Below are positions 24,110-35,392 of a stretch of 64,000 bases of DNA, piece by piece. Source of the stretch: Eublepharis macularius (Eukaryota > Chordata > Lepidosauria > Squamata > Eublepharidae); the NCBI RefSeq assembly GCF_028583425.1, contig NC_072806.1:32224001-32288000 (forward strand), read 5' to 3'. The translations under genes and the position numbers were made by a program. Under the pieces are notes generated by a model. The model made no database searches, had not been told where the DNA came from, and was given only the letters and a program-made list of their open reading frames with translations. The stretch's first letter is position 1; every line of letters starts with the position of its first letter.

Positions 24110-24760
24110 GGAACCCCCCACAACAAGAAGGCAATTGCAATCGTTTCTAGGGTTTGCTATCTTTTACTAACCCTTCATAAAGAACTTTGCTCAAATCGCT
24201 CTCCCCCAACAGACTTGCTAAAAACCAAGGGGAGGGGAATGCAAGGGGAAAAGCCTAGTGCTAAACTGAATTGGACTGTGGAATGCCAGGAAGCTTTTGA
24301 AAAACTGAAAAAGTTGTTTATTTCAGAACCGGTTCTACAGCACCCAGATGAGAACTGAAAATTTGTGGTCCAGGTAGATGTGAGCAATACTGCCGTAGGG
24401 GGCATTTTATTGCAAATAAATAAAGAAGGGAAGTTGTACCCCTGTGCATACATTTCTAAGAAATTCTCTGAGGCAGAACGCAACTGGAGCGTGTGGAGAA
24501 GGAAGCTTTTGCGGTGAAATTTGCACTCACCACCTGGCGACATTGGTTAGAGGGGGCTAAAATTCCTTTTGAAGTATGAACTGGTCATAAAAACTTAGAA
24601 GCGTTACACACACCCCGTAAACTGAACACCAAACAGTTAAGGTGGGTGGAATTCTTTTCCAAGTTCAACTTCATGTTGAAATACCTCCCTGGCCGATCAA
24701 ATTTCCTTGCAGACGCACTTTCACGTATGCTCCCAACACGACAGCCAGAAGGAGGAGATA
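24110..24760 (+). pseudogene. Gypsy RNase H remnant
   Basis: Frameshifted text between the RT and the integrase resembles the RNase H part of Gypsy Pol, ending near 24710 with 'LKYLPGRSNFLADALSR'-like coding. Multiple stops are present. Confidence 0.6.
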
Positions 24761-24779
24761 ATTGATACAGTTTTCTCAC

Positions 24780-25635
24780 CAGCTCAACTGGGAGGAGCGA
24801 TGACGACATGCAGCCAAGCTGTGAAAACACAAAGTGGCACAAAACCTGATCTCTCAGAATTGGGAGAAAAGATAAAAGCTGAAACAGAAAGGGAGGGGGA
24901 AAATGCGCCCAAAGCCAACCTGAAACAGGAGGGGGATGGCCTCTGGTACAGAATGGGCAAATTATACATCCCAGCCATCTTAAGAAAAGAAATTTTACAA
25001 CAATGTCATGATGCCAAAACAGCTGGACATTTTGGGTATCTTAAAACCCTACACTTAGTACAAAGACGGTTTTGGTGGCCAGCAATGAGAAAAGATGTTT
25101 CTCAATATGTATCCTCATGCCCAGTTTGTATAATGGGTAAATCTAGAGGGGAAAACCCCCAGGACTATTGCAACCCTTAGAAACCCCTCCTAGACCGTGG
25201 GCTGTGATATCAGTGGACTCACAGATCTTCCCCCCTTGAAAGGATATATAGTCATTTTAGTAGTAGTAGATTTGTTTTCAAAACAGGCTCATTTTATTCC
25301 ATGCACTATGATCCCTACAGCCAAGAAACTAGCCAGCCTGTTCATCAAACACGTGGTCAAACTACACTCCTTTCCTAATAAGGCGATCTCCGACAGGGGC
25401 CCACAGGTCGCTGCCAACTTCTGGTGGGAGCTTCTCACACTTGCTGGGATTGAACAAGGAACTAGCTCCGTCTATCATCCCGAGAGCGACGGGCAGTCGG
25501 AACTCACAAATCAAGTGCTGGAACAGTTTTTAAGATGCTACATTAACTATCAACAAGATGATTGGATTGATATTCTTGATTTTTCCGAATATGTGTATAA
25601 CAACTCAATACACAGCTCTACAGGAGCTACTCTTT
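24780..25635 (+). pseudogene. Gypsy integrase remnant, 3'-truncated
   Basis: The zinc-binding region ('CHDAKTAGHFGYLKTLHLVQ' to 'SSCPVC', about 25000-25120) is followed after a stop by the catalytic core at 25197-25640. There 'VVVDLFSKQAHFIP', 'ISDRGPQVAANFWW' and 'YHPESDGQSELTNQ' carry the D, D and E positions. The frame is cut at about 25635, where Penelope-like sequence starts, so the C-terminal part is missing. Confidence 0.8.
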
Positions 25636-26444
25636 TTAAAATCAAAAAGAGTCCAGTAGCACCTTTTAAATGAAGACTTAATAAAGTCTAATTCAGCAGC
25701 TTCGTGCAGGTGCCTTCCTTTGATGTTGTTTTGTAGAAGGATGGTGACTTTGTCAGAAATCATGCTGTGAGAATGAAATGTTCTCCCACTAGTTCCTGAA
25801 TTATTTTGAGTATTAGATTTATTATTTTGCGTAGGGAGGGACTGACCTGTTTGTCCTTTGCAGACAGCAGGATATTGTTGATGCATGGCATCACATTGGA
25901 GGAAAAAGTGGATGAGCCCATGATGATGTAGCTGATGTCATTGGACCCTGTAATGCTATTGCCCAAGTGTGTATAGGAGCTGGTTGCTGTTTTGGTCCCT
26001 AGGTTTGCCTCTATATTAGGTGGCTCATCACTGCTGGCCAGAAGCTGTTTTAAGTTAGGGTCTAGGGTTGTGCACAGGAAAAGAAATCAGTAAATTCCGG
26101 TTCAGTAATACTGAACTGGGAACAAAATTTGGTATTCCCCAAATACTAAAATTGTTCTCTAGGTTGGTTTGGTAGTACAGAGCAAATTCGGTAAAATTTG
26201 GCCATTATTTCCTATAGGAAACTCAATTTGGGTATATCCAGTGGCCTGTGGGGAGTCATTTTTGACTGAATTTCACCAAATTTGCAGGGACCTCCTCCTA
26301 ACTGTCCTCTAACACACTCCCCCATTTCACAAAGATTGGACCCCAGGGGGCATTTTATGGCCCCCCCAAAGAAGGTGTCTCCGGCCAACTCCAATCTCCA
26401 TTAATCCCTGTGGGGAAATCTATAGGGGCTATCCAAGGGGCTGA

Positions 26445-26640
26445 GGTTTATACCTCGACCTCCCTGCGAACGGGCTCAGGGCAGCTAACAACATTATACA
26501 ACTAAAACCATATACATATTTTTAAAAAACCATAAAAATAATACAAACAACTGGTGCCATGATCAACTCAGGCTATAATAAATAACTAAAAAAACATGTA
26601 CATAACTGTGGCACAGCCCAGGGTGGCCACTAGCAAACAG
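26445..26640 (-). mobile_element. L2-type LINE tail inside the hAT element
   Basis: The text 'cctcgacctccctgcgaac' and 'ggctcagggcagctaacaac' followed by A-rich sequence resembles the 3' tail seen at 4680-4800 and 23620-23740. It is short and 5'-truncated. Confidence 0.5.
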
Positions 26641-27129
26641 GAAGGGGATAATTCACTGGCTCTCAACATCTCTGTTTTGCAAGCCCTGTGGAACTGCAAC
26701 TGTTAACATGAGAACAACAACATATTAGAACAGCACATTACATCAGCCATCCTTCCCACCCCTGCAATGAGGAAAGTTATGTTAACATTAGAAAAGCACA
26801 TTACATACATTATATTACACAACTGCAGTCTGTAGCACTAGCTTTGGGTGTTTCTGTGGGTTTCCCTCTGTGATACATGGTGTGTCATTCTCTGCTTTCC
26901 CTAATATCTCTTTGACTCTTCCCATCTCAGTCGCAAGAGAACAACATCTCTGGGGCCTCTTTTCTCAATTACTTATAGAAATTTGTGCTAATACAGGCTG
27001 GTGGTTTTGTAGTATGTATGTGTGGGGATCCAAATTGCAGTGTGCATTTGTTGTGCCAACTGTCCTCCTTCTGCTTGTTTTCTACCTAACTTTTTAAGTC
27101 TTGGGAAGAACATTTCCATCCCACCTCAC

Positions 27130-29600
27130 AGACTCTCAGAGGATGCAGGCCACAAGGTGGGCTCACCTCATTCACTCTGGAAGACCAAAGTTTGGAAATT
27201 GTTGCCCACACGCTCGCTCTCCATGCTCATTGGAGGGCATGAGAGGAGAGAGGTTCAGCCAGATCACCTCCTCCTTGGCCCAGTAGTTCAACGGATTGGT
27301 GGAAAGCAACTTGCAGGGCTCTGCAAGGTAGTCCCTGACTATTGCCTTCGCCAAATCATGGCTCGTGCACCTCATGTTCCCAGAGGGGCTGAAGGCACAC
27401 CAGAGTATCTCCATCTGTATGGACATCCTAGTGCTGGCCATGGGGGTGGAGCCTGCTGAGAATGGGTAGGAGCAGGACCAGCTGAGCTGGGCCCCTCCCC
27501 CGTCCCCTCTGCTGTCAGGAAGCCTCTCTTGGCCTGCCCACACAGCACCCCCAAAGAGAGGGCATCTCTCGTGCTGATGAGGTGCTCTGCCTGCTTGCCA
27601 AAGGTGCCCCTTGATATGCAGATCACACATGGTTGCCAACACGTATGACTCCTTCTTGGTGAGAGGCTGCAGCCAGGACGTGATGCTTTGTTGCAGCCTT
27701 CTCATAAGTGTGTGAGGTCTGCACATCCTGCACGTGGGTCCAGGAAGGAGGCCGTAGCACTCTGAAGTATATGCACCAAAGGAATGACCAGATCCAGGGG
27801 CGCCGTGTCAGACGAGACCATGACAGTGAATTCCGTGAGAGGCCTCAGGCCCTCCACTGTCTGGGAGATGGTGAGCCAATTCTCTGGGCTGAACTCAACC
27901 TTCCCCCTCGAAGTGTTGCTCTCTGAGAGCCACACCCTCAGGGTGGCCTACTGCTCCATCAAATGCTCAAGTATGGCACTGGTGGAGTTCCAGCGAGTGA
28001 CAACATCAGTGATCAGATGATGTTCTGTTCTGGCCTGCTTCTGGCACAATTGGTGAGTTGCTTTCATGCTGGAAGAGACACTGGAACTCATGAGTTGTGG
28101 GATCCTCTGCAAGTTCATCAGAGGAACCCAGACCAACCACGTTCTTCACCAGGAGGTGAAGTTTATGGGTCTCACAGTAAATGCGCTTGAGACCCACTCA
28201 CATCGCCGCTGCCTTCCTGTTTACGCCACCATCAATCACCATGTATCCCTTGGTGACGCTGCCCTCACCTTCCCAGTCCACTGATTCCCTCTTGATGGTG
28301 GCAGTGATGTTCTCCGCCATGTATGTCTTGTCGAGAACCTCAGCATGGAGCAAAGCCTTGTTTTAGCTGGCCCAGTAGTCTCTCATCTGGCCCACCCCCA
28401 CCCTGAAGGTCATCGGGTTGCCAGCAGTGCTCAGTAAGCAAGAAGTACGCATGCTGTGACTGAGGTGAAGTGCACACTTCTCCTAGTGGCACGAGACAAC
28501 TGGGCTTTCCCGTGCTCCTTGGCAGCCCTGTAAAGGGAGGGCACCATGGTCCTGCTCAGCATGGTGTGAGCAGGGGGTGTGTACCAAGGCTAGACTAGCT
28601 GAAGCTGCCCTCAGAAGCCGAAGTCCTCTACTATGAAGAAAGGTGGCCTATATTGGTGATCATCCCCACAGTCTTCCAAATGATGAACCTAAATGCCCTC
28701 TGGATCCCTGCACCCCTCTTGGCACATTAATGCCATGCACAGCAAACATCTCCAGCAGAGGGAAACCTGGGGGGAGAGTGCCAGAGGTAGTTGCAGGACG
28801 ACCTCTTGCTGGTTTTCTGGCAGCCATGTGGTGCCAGTCCCTCTCTCCTCCTGAAGAAGCTCCACATGGTGGTGCTTCTTCATGTGGTTCCTCAGGCTTG
28901 TCATCAAGAGATGATTCACATCCCTCCCTCGACTGACTCAGGCCCTACATTGCTGGCATTGTGCATACCAGGGGCCTCCAGCTTCTGGAAGTGCCCCTGG
29001 ACATTGGAGGACAAGGGGTTCCCACACTGCCCTGCAGTTGTGGGTACCCCAGGAGACACCTCCTGTGGGGTGCTTGGGACAGACACACCATGTTTAGGCT
29101 GGGCAGAAAAAGATGGCTGAAGGTGAAAGGGTGGAGATTTGGGGGTCACCACTTCCACATTCTCTTCTTCCACCATCCTCTTCTCCTGCCTCGCCATGAA
29201 AGGCCTGCTTCTGGTGTCAGAGGAAACTGGGGAAGGCTCTCCGATGGTGGGCCTGTCCACTAATTCCTCCAACATCCTCTGGGTCCCTGAGGTGAGCACG
29301 AGGGATGGCAAACTCATGTGCCCCCAAGCCCACCCCAAAACACTCCTCATGCTGCTCCTCCTCCCGCTGCTGGATCTCAACAGCTGGAAGAGGAGCCTCA
29401 GCAGTAGGCCCCTGCCCAGTACCAGCTCTTGCCTCAGGCACCTGTGGTGGGGGTGGTGTTCCTGCAGCTGCTTCAGGAAAGAGGGCCTTGCAAACCCTCT
29501 TGCTGTCACTAGAAGCCAGGCTGGTAAACGGCAACTGCGCTGGGACGGGCCTGCTCCACGTAGGTGGGGGAGAACCACAGCCCCCCCCCCTCCCACTCTT
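27130..29600 (-). pseudogene. hAT transposase pseudogene (BED-type)
   Basis: Read on the minus strand, a long N-terminal frame (29596-28916, 226 codons, Ser/Pro-rich and without a recognised domain) is followed by a BED-finger-like 'TSLRNHMKKHHHVELL' near 28900. Next come 'CETHKLHLLVKNVVG' near 28170 and 'LITDVVTRWNSTSAILEHLM' near 28000. A C-terminal 'NPLNYWAKEEVIWLNLSPL' near 27280 is the hAT dimerisation motif. Stops and frameshifts separate the pieces. The order matches ZBED/Ac-type hAT transposases, so this is a dead autonomous-type copy. Confidence 0.75.
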
Positions 29601-30334
29601 AGCCCTCACCTTTCTCTCAGGGCCCCTCTCTGGTCTGTCACTCATTTTTCTGCCCCATGGAATGTACACTAACTAGTAACTAATCTGATTTGTTATTCCT
29701 TTTAAAGTTCAGATTTACTGAATCTTACCGAATCAGGTAAAATTTGGTATTTTAACCAAATATCGATCCTGAATTACCCACCCCTATTAGGTTCTGTCTG
29801 TAAGCAAGGAAAGGCCTGCCTCCCAAGGCCTCTGAAAAGAGAGATTATTATCCAGGATGGGTTGTGTAGAACATTGATGTCTTGAACTGGTTTGAGCTGG
29901 GAGTTCAAAGTGACAACCTGTGGTGTTCTGTTGTGTTCTCTTTTGGTCCTTTCAAGGCAAGCAATTTTTAATGTCAGAAGTGGGTTACTTGCAAGACCGT
30001 GACTGCTTATGAAAGAGAAGTTTCTTTCTGTACTGCCTGCAAAGGGCAAAATATAAATGGGACTGAAATGTTCCAAGGTTGCTTAACGCAGAAGCTTAAG
30101 CTTATTGCTGTAAAGATTTAGCCAATCTGTTTCATTAAAGTTCTTCCGATTTGAGTTGCATGCTACCAGCCTTCCTGTTCTGTGTAGGCATGAAAAAACA
30201 CTGGGCATAGTAAACTCAGATGTGAAGCAGAGTAATTTTGTAGGCAAACATTGATTGGATTATATGTATTAATATATTATGGTATGTGGACTGCAAGCGC
30301 ATTAATAATATGAGTTAATGCGGTAATTAAATAA

Positions 30335-30450
30335 CAGAAGGATAGCCATGCTGGTCTGTTGCAGCAAAAGCAAACAAAACCTGAGGCACCTTTAAAGGCT
30401 ATTGTGGCACAAGTTTTTGTGGATTAGAATCCTCAGTTGGCAGATACGTG
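30335..30450 (-). mobile_element. Penelope-type terminal repeat remnant
   Basis: On the minus strand the unit begins 'ctgaggattctaatccac', then 'acaaaaacttgtgccacaa' and 'ctttaaaggtgcctcagg', and ends 'agcatggctatccttc'. It is the same plan as other Penelope terminal units (CTGANGA box, short helix, a GAAA-like position), but the core is degraded. Confidence 0.5.
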
Positions 30451-31490
30451 CATGTACATATGGGCACAGAAAGGGAAGATTTGTAGATTGAGGGATCACT
30501 TAACTGCTTTAAACAGCATAAAATGCATAATTTATAGCATAGCATTGTACTATCTGGCATATTTATGAGTCAAGTGGAAAAGCTACAGTCTGGGTTGGCT
30601 CCAAAGGGTGTGATTTAATTTATTTGTCCCCCCCCCCTAAATTATAGTTTGTCAGGACCGGGGGGGGGGTACTACATTTTGGAGTTTTTGTAAGTTGCTT
30701 TGGGTTCCTTGTTATGGAAAAAAGCAAAGTGAAATTACCTAAATGAATATATTTATGGAATGTATATATATATGTGTGTGTGCGCACCTTAGCTTTCTAT
30801 GTCCAAAACTGTGAATATATCCAGTATTTGAGATAGACCTGCAAACTGCTTGTTCCCTGTGCTACTTAGAACATATATCTCAGCGTTTACCATCTCAAAG
30901 GCAGAGACTAGAAACCTGATGTATGACATTGAGCCAGCCACACACTCTTAGCTAAACCTACCTCAACAGTAAAATTGTTGTGAGGATAAAATGGGGGAGA
31001 GGAGCCAACTTGGGAGTCGGTGAGGGGAGAAAGGTGGGGTATAGGGATGTGCGTTTCGGCATTCAGAATGCCGAAAGAATGCCGAAACAAAAGTGTTTCG
31101 GCTTCTTTCGGGGAATGCCGAAACGTTTTGGGGAATGCCGAAACGTTTCGGGTAGCCGAAAGAAAAAAGCCGAAACGTTTCGGGATTCTTTCGGCTTTCT
31201 TTCGGCTTTTCAATGGGAAAATGCCTCCGTCTTCCCGGACGTCTGGGGGAGGCATTTTCCCACCGAATAAGCCCAAAATTGGTGGGGACCTTCCTCTAAC
31301 CCTTCTCTAACAACCACCCAAGTTTCAGACAGATTGGACTTTGGGAGGCCATGTTATGGCCCCCCAAAGCAGGTCCCCCCATCCTCCCATAAGAAAGCGA
31401 AGGAGCAGCATATTGTTAGCATGCTGCTACTCATCTTCTTCATTATTTCCTATGGGGAAAAAATGAAGAAGCAGGCTTCCTTTGCCAGGG

Positions 31491-31965
31491 GTGGCATTTT
31501 GCATGCAAAATGCCCCCTCACCCTCAGGGGCCCTTCTCCCACCCCTCCTCCCACCCCCCACCAAGGCTCAGCCTGCTCCCACTTGGGGGGGGCATTTCAT
31601 GGCCTCCCCAAGTAGGTGCTCTAATCTCTACCACTGACAGCTGGGGGAGGCTTGTGTTGCCAGGGGTGGCATTTTGCATGCAAAATGCCCCCCAACCCTC
31701 TGGGGCCCTTCTCCCACCCCTCCTCCCACCCCCCACCAAGGCTCAGCCTGCTCCCACTTGGGGGGGCCATTTCATGGCCTCCCCAAGTAGGTGCTCTAAT
31801 CTCTACCACTGACAGCTGGGGGAGGCTTGTCTTGCCAGGGGTGGCATTTTGCATGCAAAATGCCCCCCAACCCTCTGGGGCCCTTCTCCCACCCCTCCTC
31901 CCACCCCCCACCAAGGCTCAGCCTGCTCCCACTTGGGGGGCCATTTCATGGCCTCCCCAAGTAGG
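31491..31965. repeat. Three 175-bp direct repeats, left arm
   Basis: Each unit carries the 18-bp palindrome cattttgcatgcaaaatg, at 31495, 31670 and 31845, exactly 175 bp apart. The remainder of each unit is C-rich and closely alike between units. Confidence 0.92.
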
Positions 31966-32504
31966 TCCTGTCAGCCCCTAAAGTCCACCCCTTACAGCCC
32001 CACACAAACCCAATTCCCCCCCAGCTGCCACACACAGACCCAAATCCCCACATTAGCCCCTCACAGACCCAAATCCACCCCCACCTGCCCCACACCCATA
32101 ACCCCAGGAACAGGCTGGCAAAGGCCAGCCCTCTCCCTTTGTTCCCTATGCTGGGAACTTCTAAACTCTCTTTCCCTGGGCAATTCTGCACAGCCCAGGG
32201 GTGCCACAAATGTGGGCACAGCAGGGGGGCGCACCAAAGGGCATGATAGAAGTGTACTACACAAAATAATACAACCCACTTCACCGTTTTTGACAGCAGT
32301 TGTGTTTGTGTGATTCTCTGATGTGAAGTGAGTTGTGTTATTTTTATGTAGTACACTGCTTTCATGCCCTGTTGTGCCTTCCTACTGTGTAACCTAAAGC
32401 AGTTAAGGAAATAAAGTGCTTTTGACAGCAATATTTTGGGGTGATTCTCTGATGTTAAGTGAGTTGTGTTATTTTTGTGTAAGATACTGCTGCCATGCCC
32501 TTTG

Positions 32505-32930
32505 GTGGGGGGTGGGAGGAGGGGTGGGAGAAGGGCCCCTGAGGGCTGGGGGGCATTTTGCATGCAAAATGCCACCCCTGGCAAGACAAGCCTCCCCCAG
32601 CTGTCAGTGGTAGAGAAAAGAGCACCTACTTGGGGAGGCCATGAAATGCCCCCCCCAAGTGGGAGCAGTCTGAGCCTTGGTGGGGGGTGGAAGGAAGGGT
32701 GGGAGAAGGGCCCCAGAGGGTTGGGGGGCATTTTGCATGCAAAATGCCACCCCTGGCAAGACAAGCCTCCCCCAGCTGTCAGTGGTAGAGATTAGAGCAC
32801 CTACTTGGGGAGGCCATGAAATGGCCCCCCCAAGTGGGAGCAGGCTGAGCCTTGGTGGGGGGTGGGAGGAGGGGTGGGAGAAGGGCTCCTGAGGGTAAGG
32901 GGGAATTTTGCATGCAAAATGCCACCCCTG
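32505..32930. repeat. Three 175-bp repeats, right arm, inverted
   Basis: The same unit occurs in reverse orientation, with the 18-bp palindrome at 32554, 32729 and 32904 (the last with one changed base). Spacing is again exactly 175 bp. Confidence 0.92.
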
Positions 32931-35026
32931 GCAAAGGAAGCCTGCCTCTTCATTTTTTCCCCATAGGAAATAATGAAGAAAGATTAGCAGCAGCATGCTA
33001 ACAATATGCTGCTCCTTCGCTTTCTTATGGGAGGATGGGGGGACCTGCTTTGGGGGGCCATAACATGGCCTCCCAAAGTCCAATCTGTCTGAAACTTGGG
33101 TGGTTGTTAGAGAAGGGTTAGAGGAAGGTCCCCACCAATTTTGGGCTTATTCGGTGGGAAAATGCCTCCTCCAGGCGTCCTGGAAGACGGAGGCATTTTC
33201 CCATAGAAAAAAGCCGAAAGAATGCCGAAAGAATCCCGAAAGCCGAAAGAGATTCTTGTTTCGGCTTTCAGCTTTAACAATAGAGAATCTTCTTTCGGCT
33301 TTCTACTTTCGGCTATAGCTGAAAATTTTTGGCTTGCACACCCCTAGTGGGGTATAAATGAAATAAATAAATAAGATAAAGTATTACAGTTTTATATGCC
33401 GACCAAGTTATAAATGACGTATCTTATGTTGCTAAAATAGTAAAATAAGTTTCAAGTTGATAAAGGGAGTAGATGTTACAGCAATTTACCCCACATGTCC
33501 CTTTTTTCCCCAGGGGGCAAAACCAAGAGGGGGGGCCCTCAGGGATTTCTGAAAATGTTACATCTCTCACTGCACCAAACCTACTTCCGAATTAAGGGCC
33601 ATCCTAATCCTCCCAGTTCATAGCTGGCAGTTTTCATTGACCCTGTCTCAACTGCTCTTTTATGCTATCTCTGTTCTGATCTTCATTTTCTGAAATATAC
33701 TTCCTGGATTCTTGCTGCACCTCTTATATTGTTTCAGGAAGAGTATCCTCTGCATATCCTTTTTTTTTTACTTTAAAGGCACAGATGTTTCTCCTTTCTG
33801 TTGCTATGGCGGGTTGGGACGGTGTAAGAGACAGTTTGCATGGGAGGGGATGAAGTGAGCTACTTCAGTGCCCTTTCTGTGCCTCCCTCCCAGTCCAACC
33901 TCAGGGTGGAGGGTAAGATTCCCCCCCCCCTTCACTGCAATACTGTTTCCAAGTGCGGTGCCATTGGGGGAAATGGGTGCCTTTAACTTGTATGGGAGAC
34001 AACAAAGAGGATGACCTTGTGGGTCCAGAGCTACTCTAGTTCCTGTTTGCATCATCACCTCTCCAGTTTTGTTTTATAATACAGGTAGATGCCTGCAACT
34101 TTTCCTGGCTGTTTGTAGCTAGAGATTTCCTTCTGTCACAGTTCTTTGCTTGTCTTACTTTGACCTTTCAGAGCACTTTGTTCCCACAGCCCTCTTTTCT
34201 CTAGAGAGCACACTGGACACTTATCTGATTTCCACATGTGTTTACCAGCGTTTAATACATGAAAAGATTTGGGGGCCTCTTAAAAATCCTTACATTAGGT
34301 TTTCAGGAGTATGCCAGATGAACACAGCATGTGAGTAAGAAAGGAATATTTTGGGTAAGTTTCCTGTGTCCAGGGATCTCCAGCGGGTGTAGATTTTTTG
34401 GATGGGAGACTGGAAAAGGATGAATGCTTGTTTAGCCCTGTTCTCAACTGCAGAAAGTTAGACACAATAAATTAACTGTCTAGCATAGCTTTTGAAGCTG
34501 CAGAGTTACATACATTTTAACAGAAGTATTGTATGTCTGAGACATGAGAGTAAATAATACTGACACTTCCCTTTGCTGCCATCTAGACTGCATATCAAGT
34601 GGTTATAAGTTGGCATCGATCCACCTTGCAGAGCAGCTTTGCACAGGGCTTATTTTGCTCTTTTCTTTTTTCTTTTCTTTTGGTTGTATATCTTGCTACA
34701 GTAACTGGTAACTGGCAAAGGGTTTGTGACGCTTCTGGCTCTCTGACAGTATTTAAGAGAAGAGAAAAACTTTTCACTGACATTGACTACTACTTCTGCA
34801 TAATATAATGGTTCGTAGTACTGAGGCTAGATGATACTGCAAATAGTATTTACATATCTGGCCAGTTCTGATAGTGGCATGTGAATTTTATTAGGGTATA
34901 TTGAAAAAAAAATTCTGTGGAAAGTTTAGCTGTACTAAAATGAAGGTTGGTACACTATTTTAATAGTATTTTTTTACCTTTGTCCAAATACACCTTGTAC
35001 AATACATGATGTAGGTAAAGTTATTC

Positions 35027-35135
35027 CTGTATGAGCCAGATATGTATTCCTGTGTGAGCTAGATATGTATTCCTGTATGAGCCAGATATGTGTTCCTGTA
35101 TGAGCCAGATACATATTCCTGTAAGAGTCAGATAA
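35027..35135. repeat. 23-bp minisatellite
   Basis: About four to five imperfect copies of a 23-bp unit (attcctgtatgagccagatatgt) lie in tandem about 215 bp before GDPD1 exon 2. The minus-strand frame through it is a repeat artefact. Confidence 0.9.
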
Positions 35136-35349
35136 GTGGAAAAGAAGATCTCAGAACTCATGAAATTTCCTGCAAATACACTGAAAGTCACCAGTGGGTA
35201 CCTTTTGAAGTTCACATCTGCAGAATTCAGCTAGCCCCCTTGAAACTCTTTGAACACTAACTATATTTGTTGTCAAGTTTGAAGAAAGTGGTTACCAGTG
35301 TGGTTACCAGTTAACACCACTTTAAAATATATTTTCAATACTCCCACAG

Positions 35350-35392
35350 GTGCTGGAGAGAATCTGGAAAATACCATGGGAGCTTTTCGCCA
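35350..35392 (+). CDS. GDPD1: GDPD1 exon 2
   Basis: This 43-bp exon completes the HRGG motif and adds AGENLENTMGAFR. The E-N-T that follows HRG in this family is at residues 52-54. It has AG before and 'gtgagt' after. It leaves two bases of a split codon, completed by exon 3. Confidence 0.95.

Larger units (their letters stand above)
22265..24110 (+). pseudogene. Gypsy reverse transcriptase, split by two insertions
   Basis: The RT begins near 22265 and includes 'LIDQNLEQGFIHPASSA' and 'GGMKLCTDY'. It is interrupted at 22508 by a miniature LTR element, resumes at 23407 with 'FSKLDLKDACFRIRI', is interrupted again at 23593 by an L2-type tail, and resumes near 23799 with the catalytic YLDD box ('GVVVYLDDMLIYSPD') at about 23895-23935. 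The two gaps fall exactly at duplicated target bases, so the insertions rather than deletions split the domain. Confidence 0.85.
19330..25635 (+). mobile_element. Decayed Ty3/Gypsy LTR retrotransposon
   Basis: Gag-like, protease, reverse transcriptase, RNase H and integrase segments occur in Ty3/Gypsy order on the + strand, broken by stops, frameshifts and two insertions (22508-23401 and 23593-23792). The 5' boundary is uncertain; 19330-20190 probably includes the 5' LTR and leader. The 3' end is lost where Penelope-like sequence begins at 25636, and no 3' LTR is seen beyond it. The element is inactive. Confidence 0.8.
26063..29786 (-). mobile_element. hAT DNA transposon, near full length but decayed
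   Basis: Ends 'tagggttgtgcac' and '...cacccctа' (minus strand 'taggggtggg') are inverted, and flanks carry an 8-bp duplication with one mismatch (ttaggg/ttc-type at 26055-26062 and 29787-29794), as expected for hAT. The Penelope ORF is continuous across the site when this element is removed. The internal region encodes a broken transposase on the minus strand. An L2-type tail sits at about 26445-26640 within it. Confidence 0.8.
25636..30076 (-). mobile_element. Penelope-like element fragment, split by a hAT transposon
   Basis: Minus-strand frames at 25660-26056 and 29790-30076 are the two parts of one Penelope-type ORF C-terminus. The right part reads 'NTPQVVTLNSQLKP'-like text and 'SWIIISLFRGLGRQAFPCLQ'. 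The left part reads 'GSNDISYIIMGSSTFSSN' and a GIY-YIG-like stretch near 'CKGQTGQSL'. It ends with 'gagtccagtagcacctttt', the same terminal sequence as the units at 8811 and 13137. It is 5'-truncated, frameshifted and interrupted at 26063-29786. It abuts and truncates the Gypsy integrase. Confidence 0.75.
31042..33346. mobile_element. Giant palindromic non-autonomous hAT element
   Basis: The ends 'tagggatgtgcg' and 'gcacaccccta' are flanked by a perfect 8-bp duplication, gtggggta, at 31034-31041 and 33347-33354. Arms of about 930 bp are inverted copies of one another around a spacer near 31970-32510. Each arm contains three ~175-bp direct repeats. The subterminal text ('ggccatgttatggcccccc', 'cagattggacttt') is homologous to the subterminal region of the hAT element at 26063-29786. 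Open frames across it are by-products of the repeats; there is no transposase. Confidence 0.9.
12443..35349 (+). other. GDPD1: GDPD1 intron 1, repeat-rich
   Basis: This 22.9-kb intron runs from GT at 12443 to AG at 35348-35349. It carries most of the mobile DNA in the window, listed separately. Stretches where I can name nothing include about 12480-12930, 13300-14700, 15200-16700, 16930-18580, 18740-19320, 30080-30330, 30460-31030 and 33360-35020. The GDPD1 reading frame is not interrupted by anything here. Confidence 0.9.

Noticed and set aside
28916-29596. 226-residue minus-strand ORF as a host gene
   Set aside because: It lies within the hAT element upstream of the BED-like and dimerisation segments, so it is the transposase N-terminal region.
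31491-32930. Regular repeats as a CRISPR array
   Set aside because: The 175-bp unit has no short repeat/unique spacer alternation, occurs inverted in two arms of a transposon, and the genome is vertebrate.
31334-33083. Several 90-270 residue Pro-rich ORFs on both strands
   Set aside because: They come from the 175-bp repeats of the palindromic hAT element, recur in both arms and have no domain.
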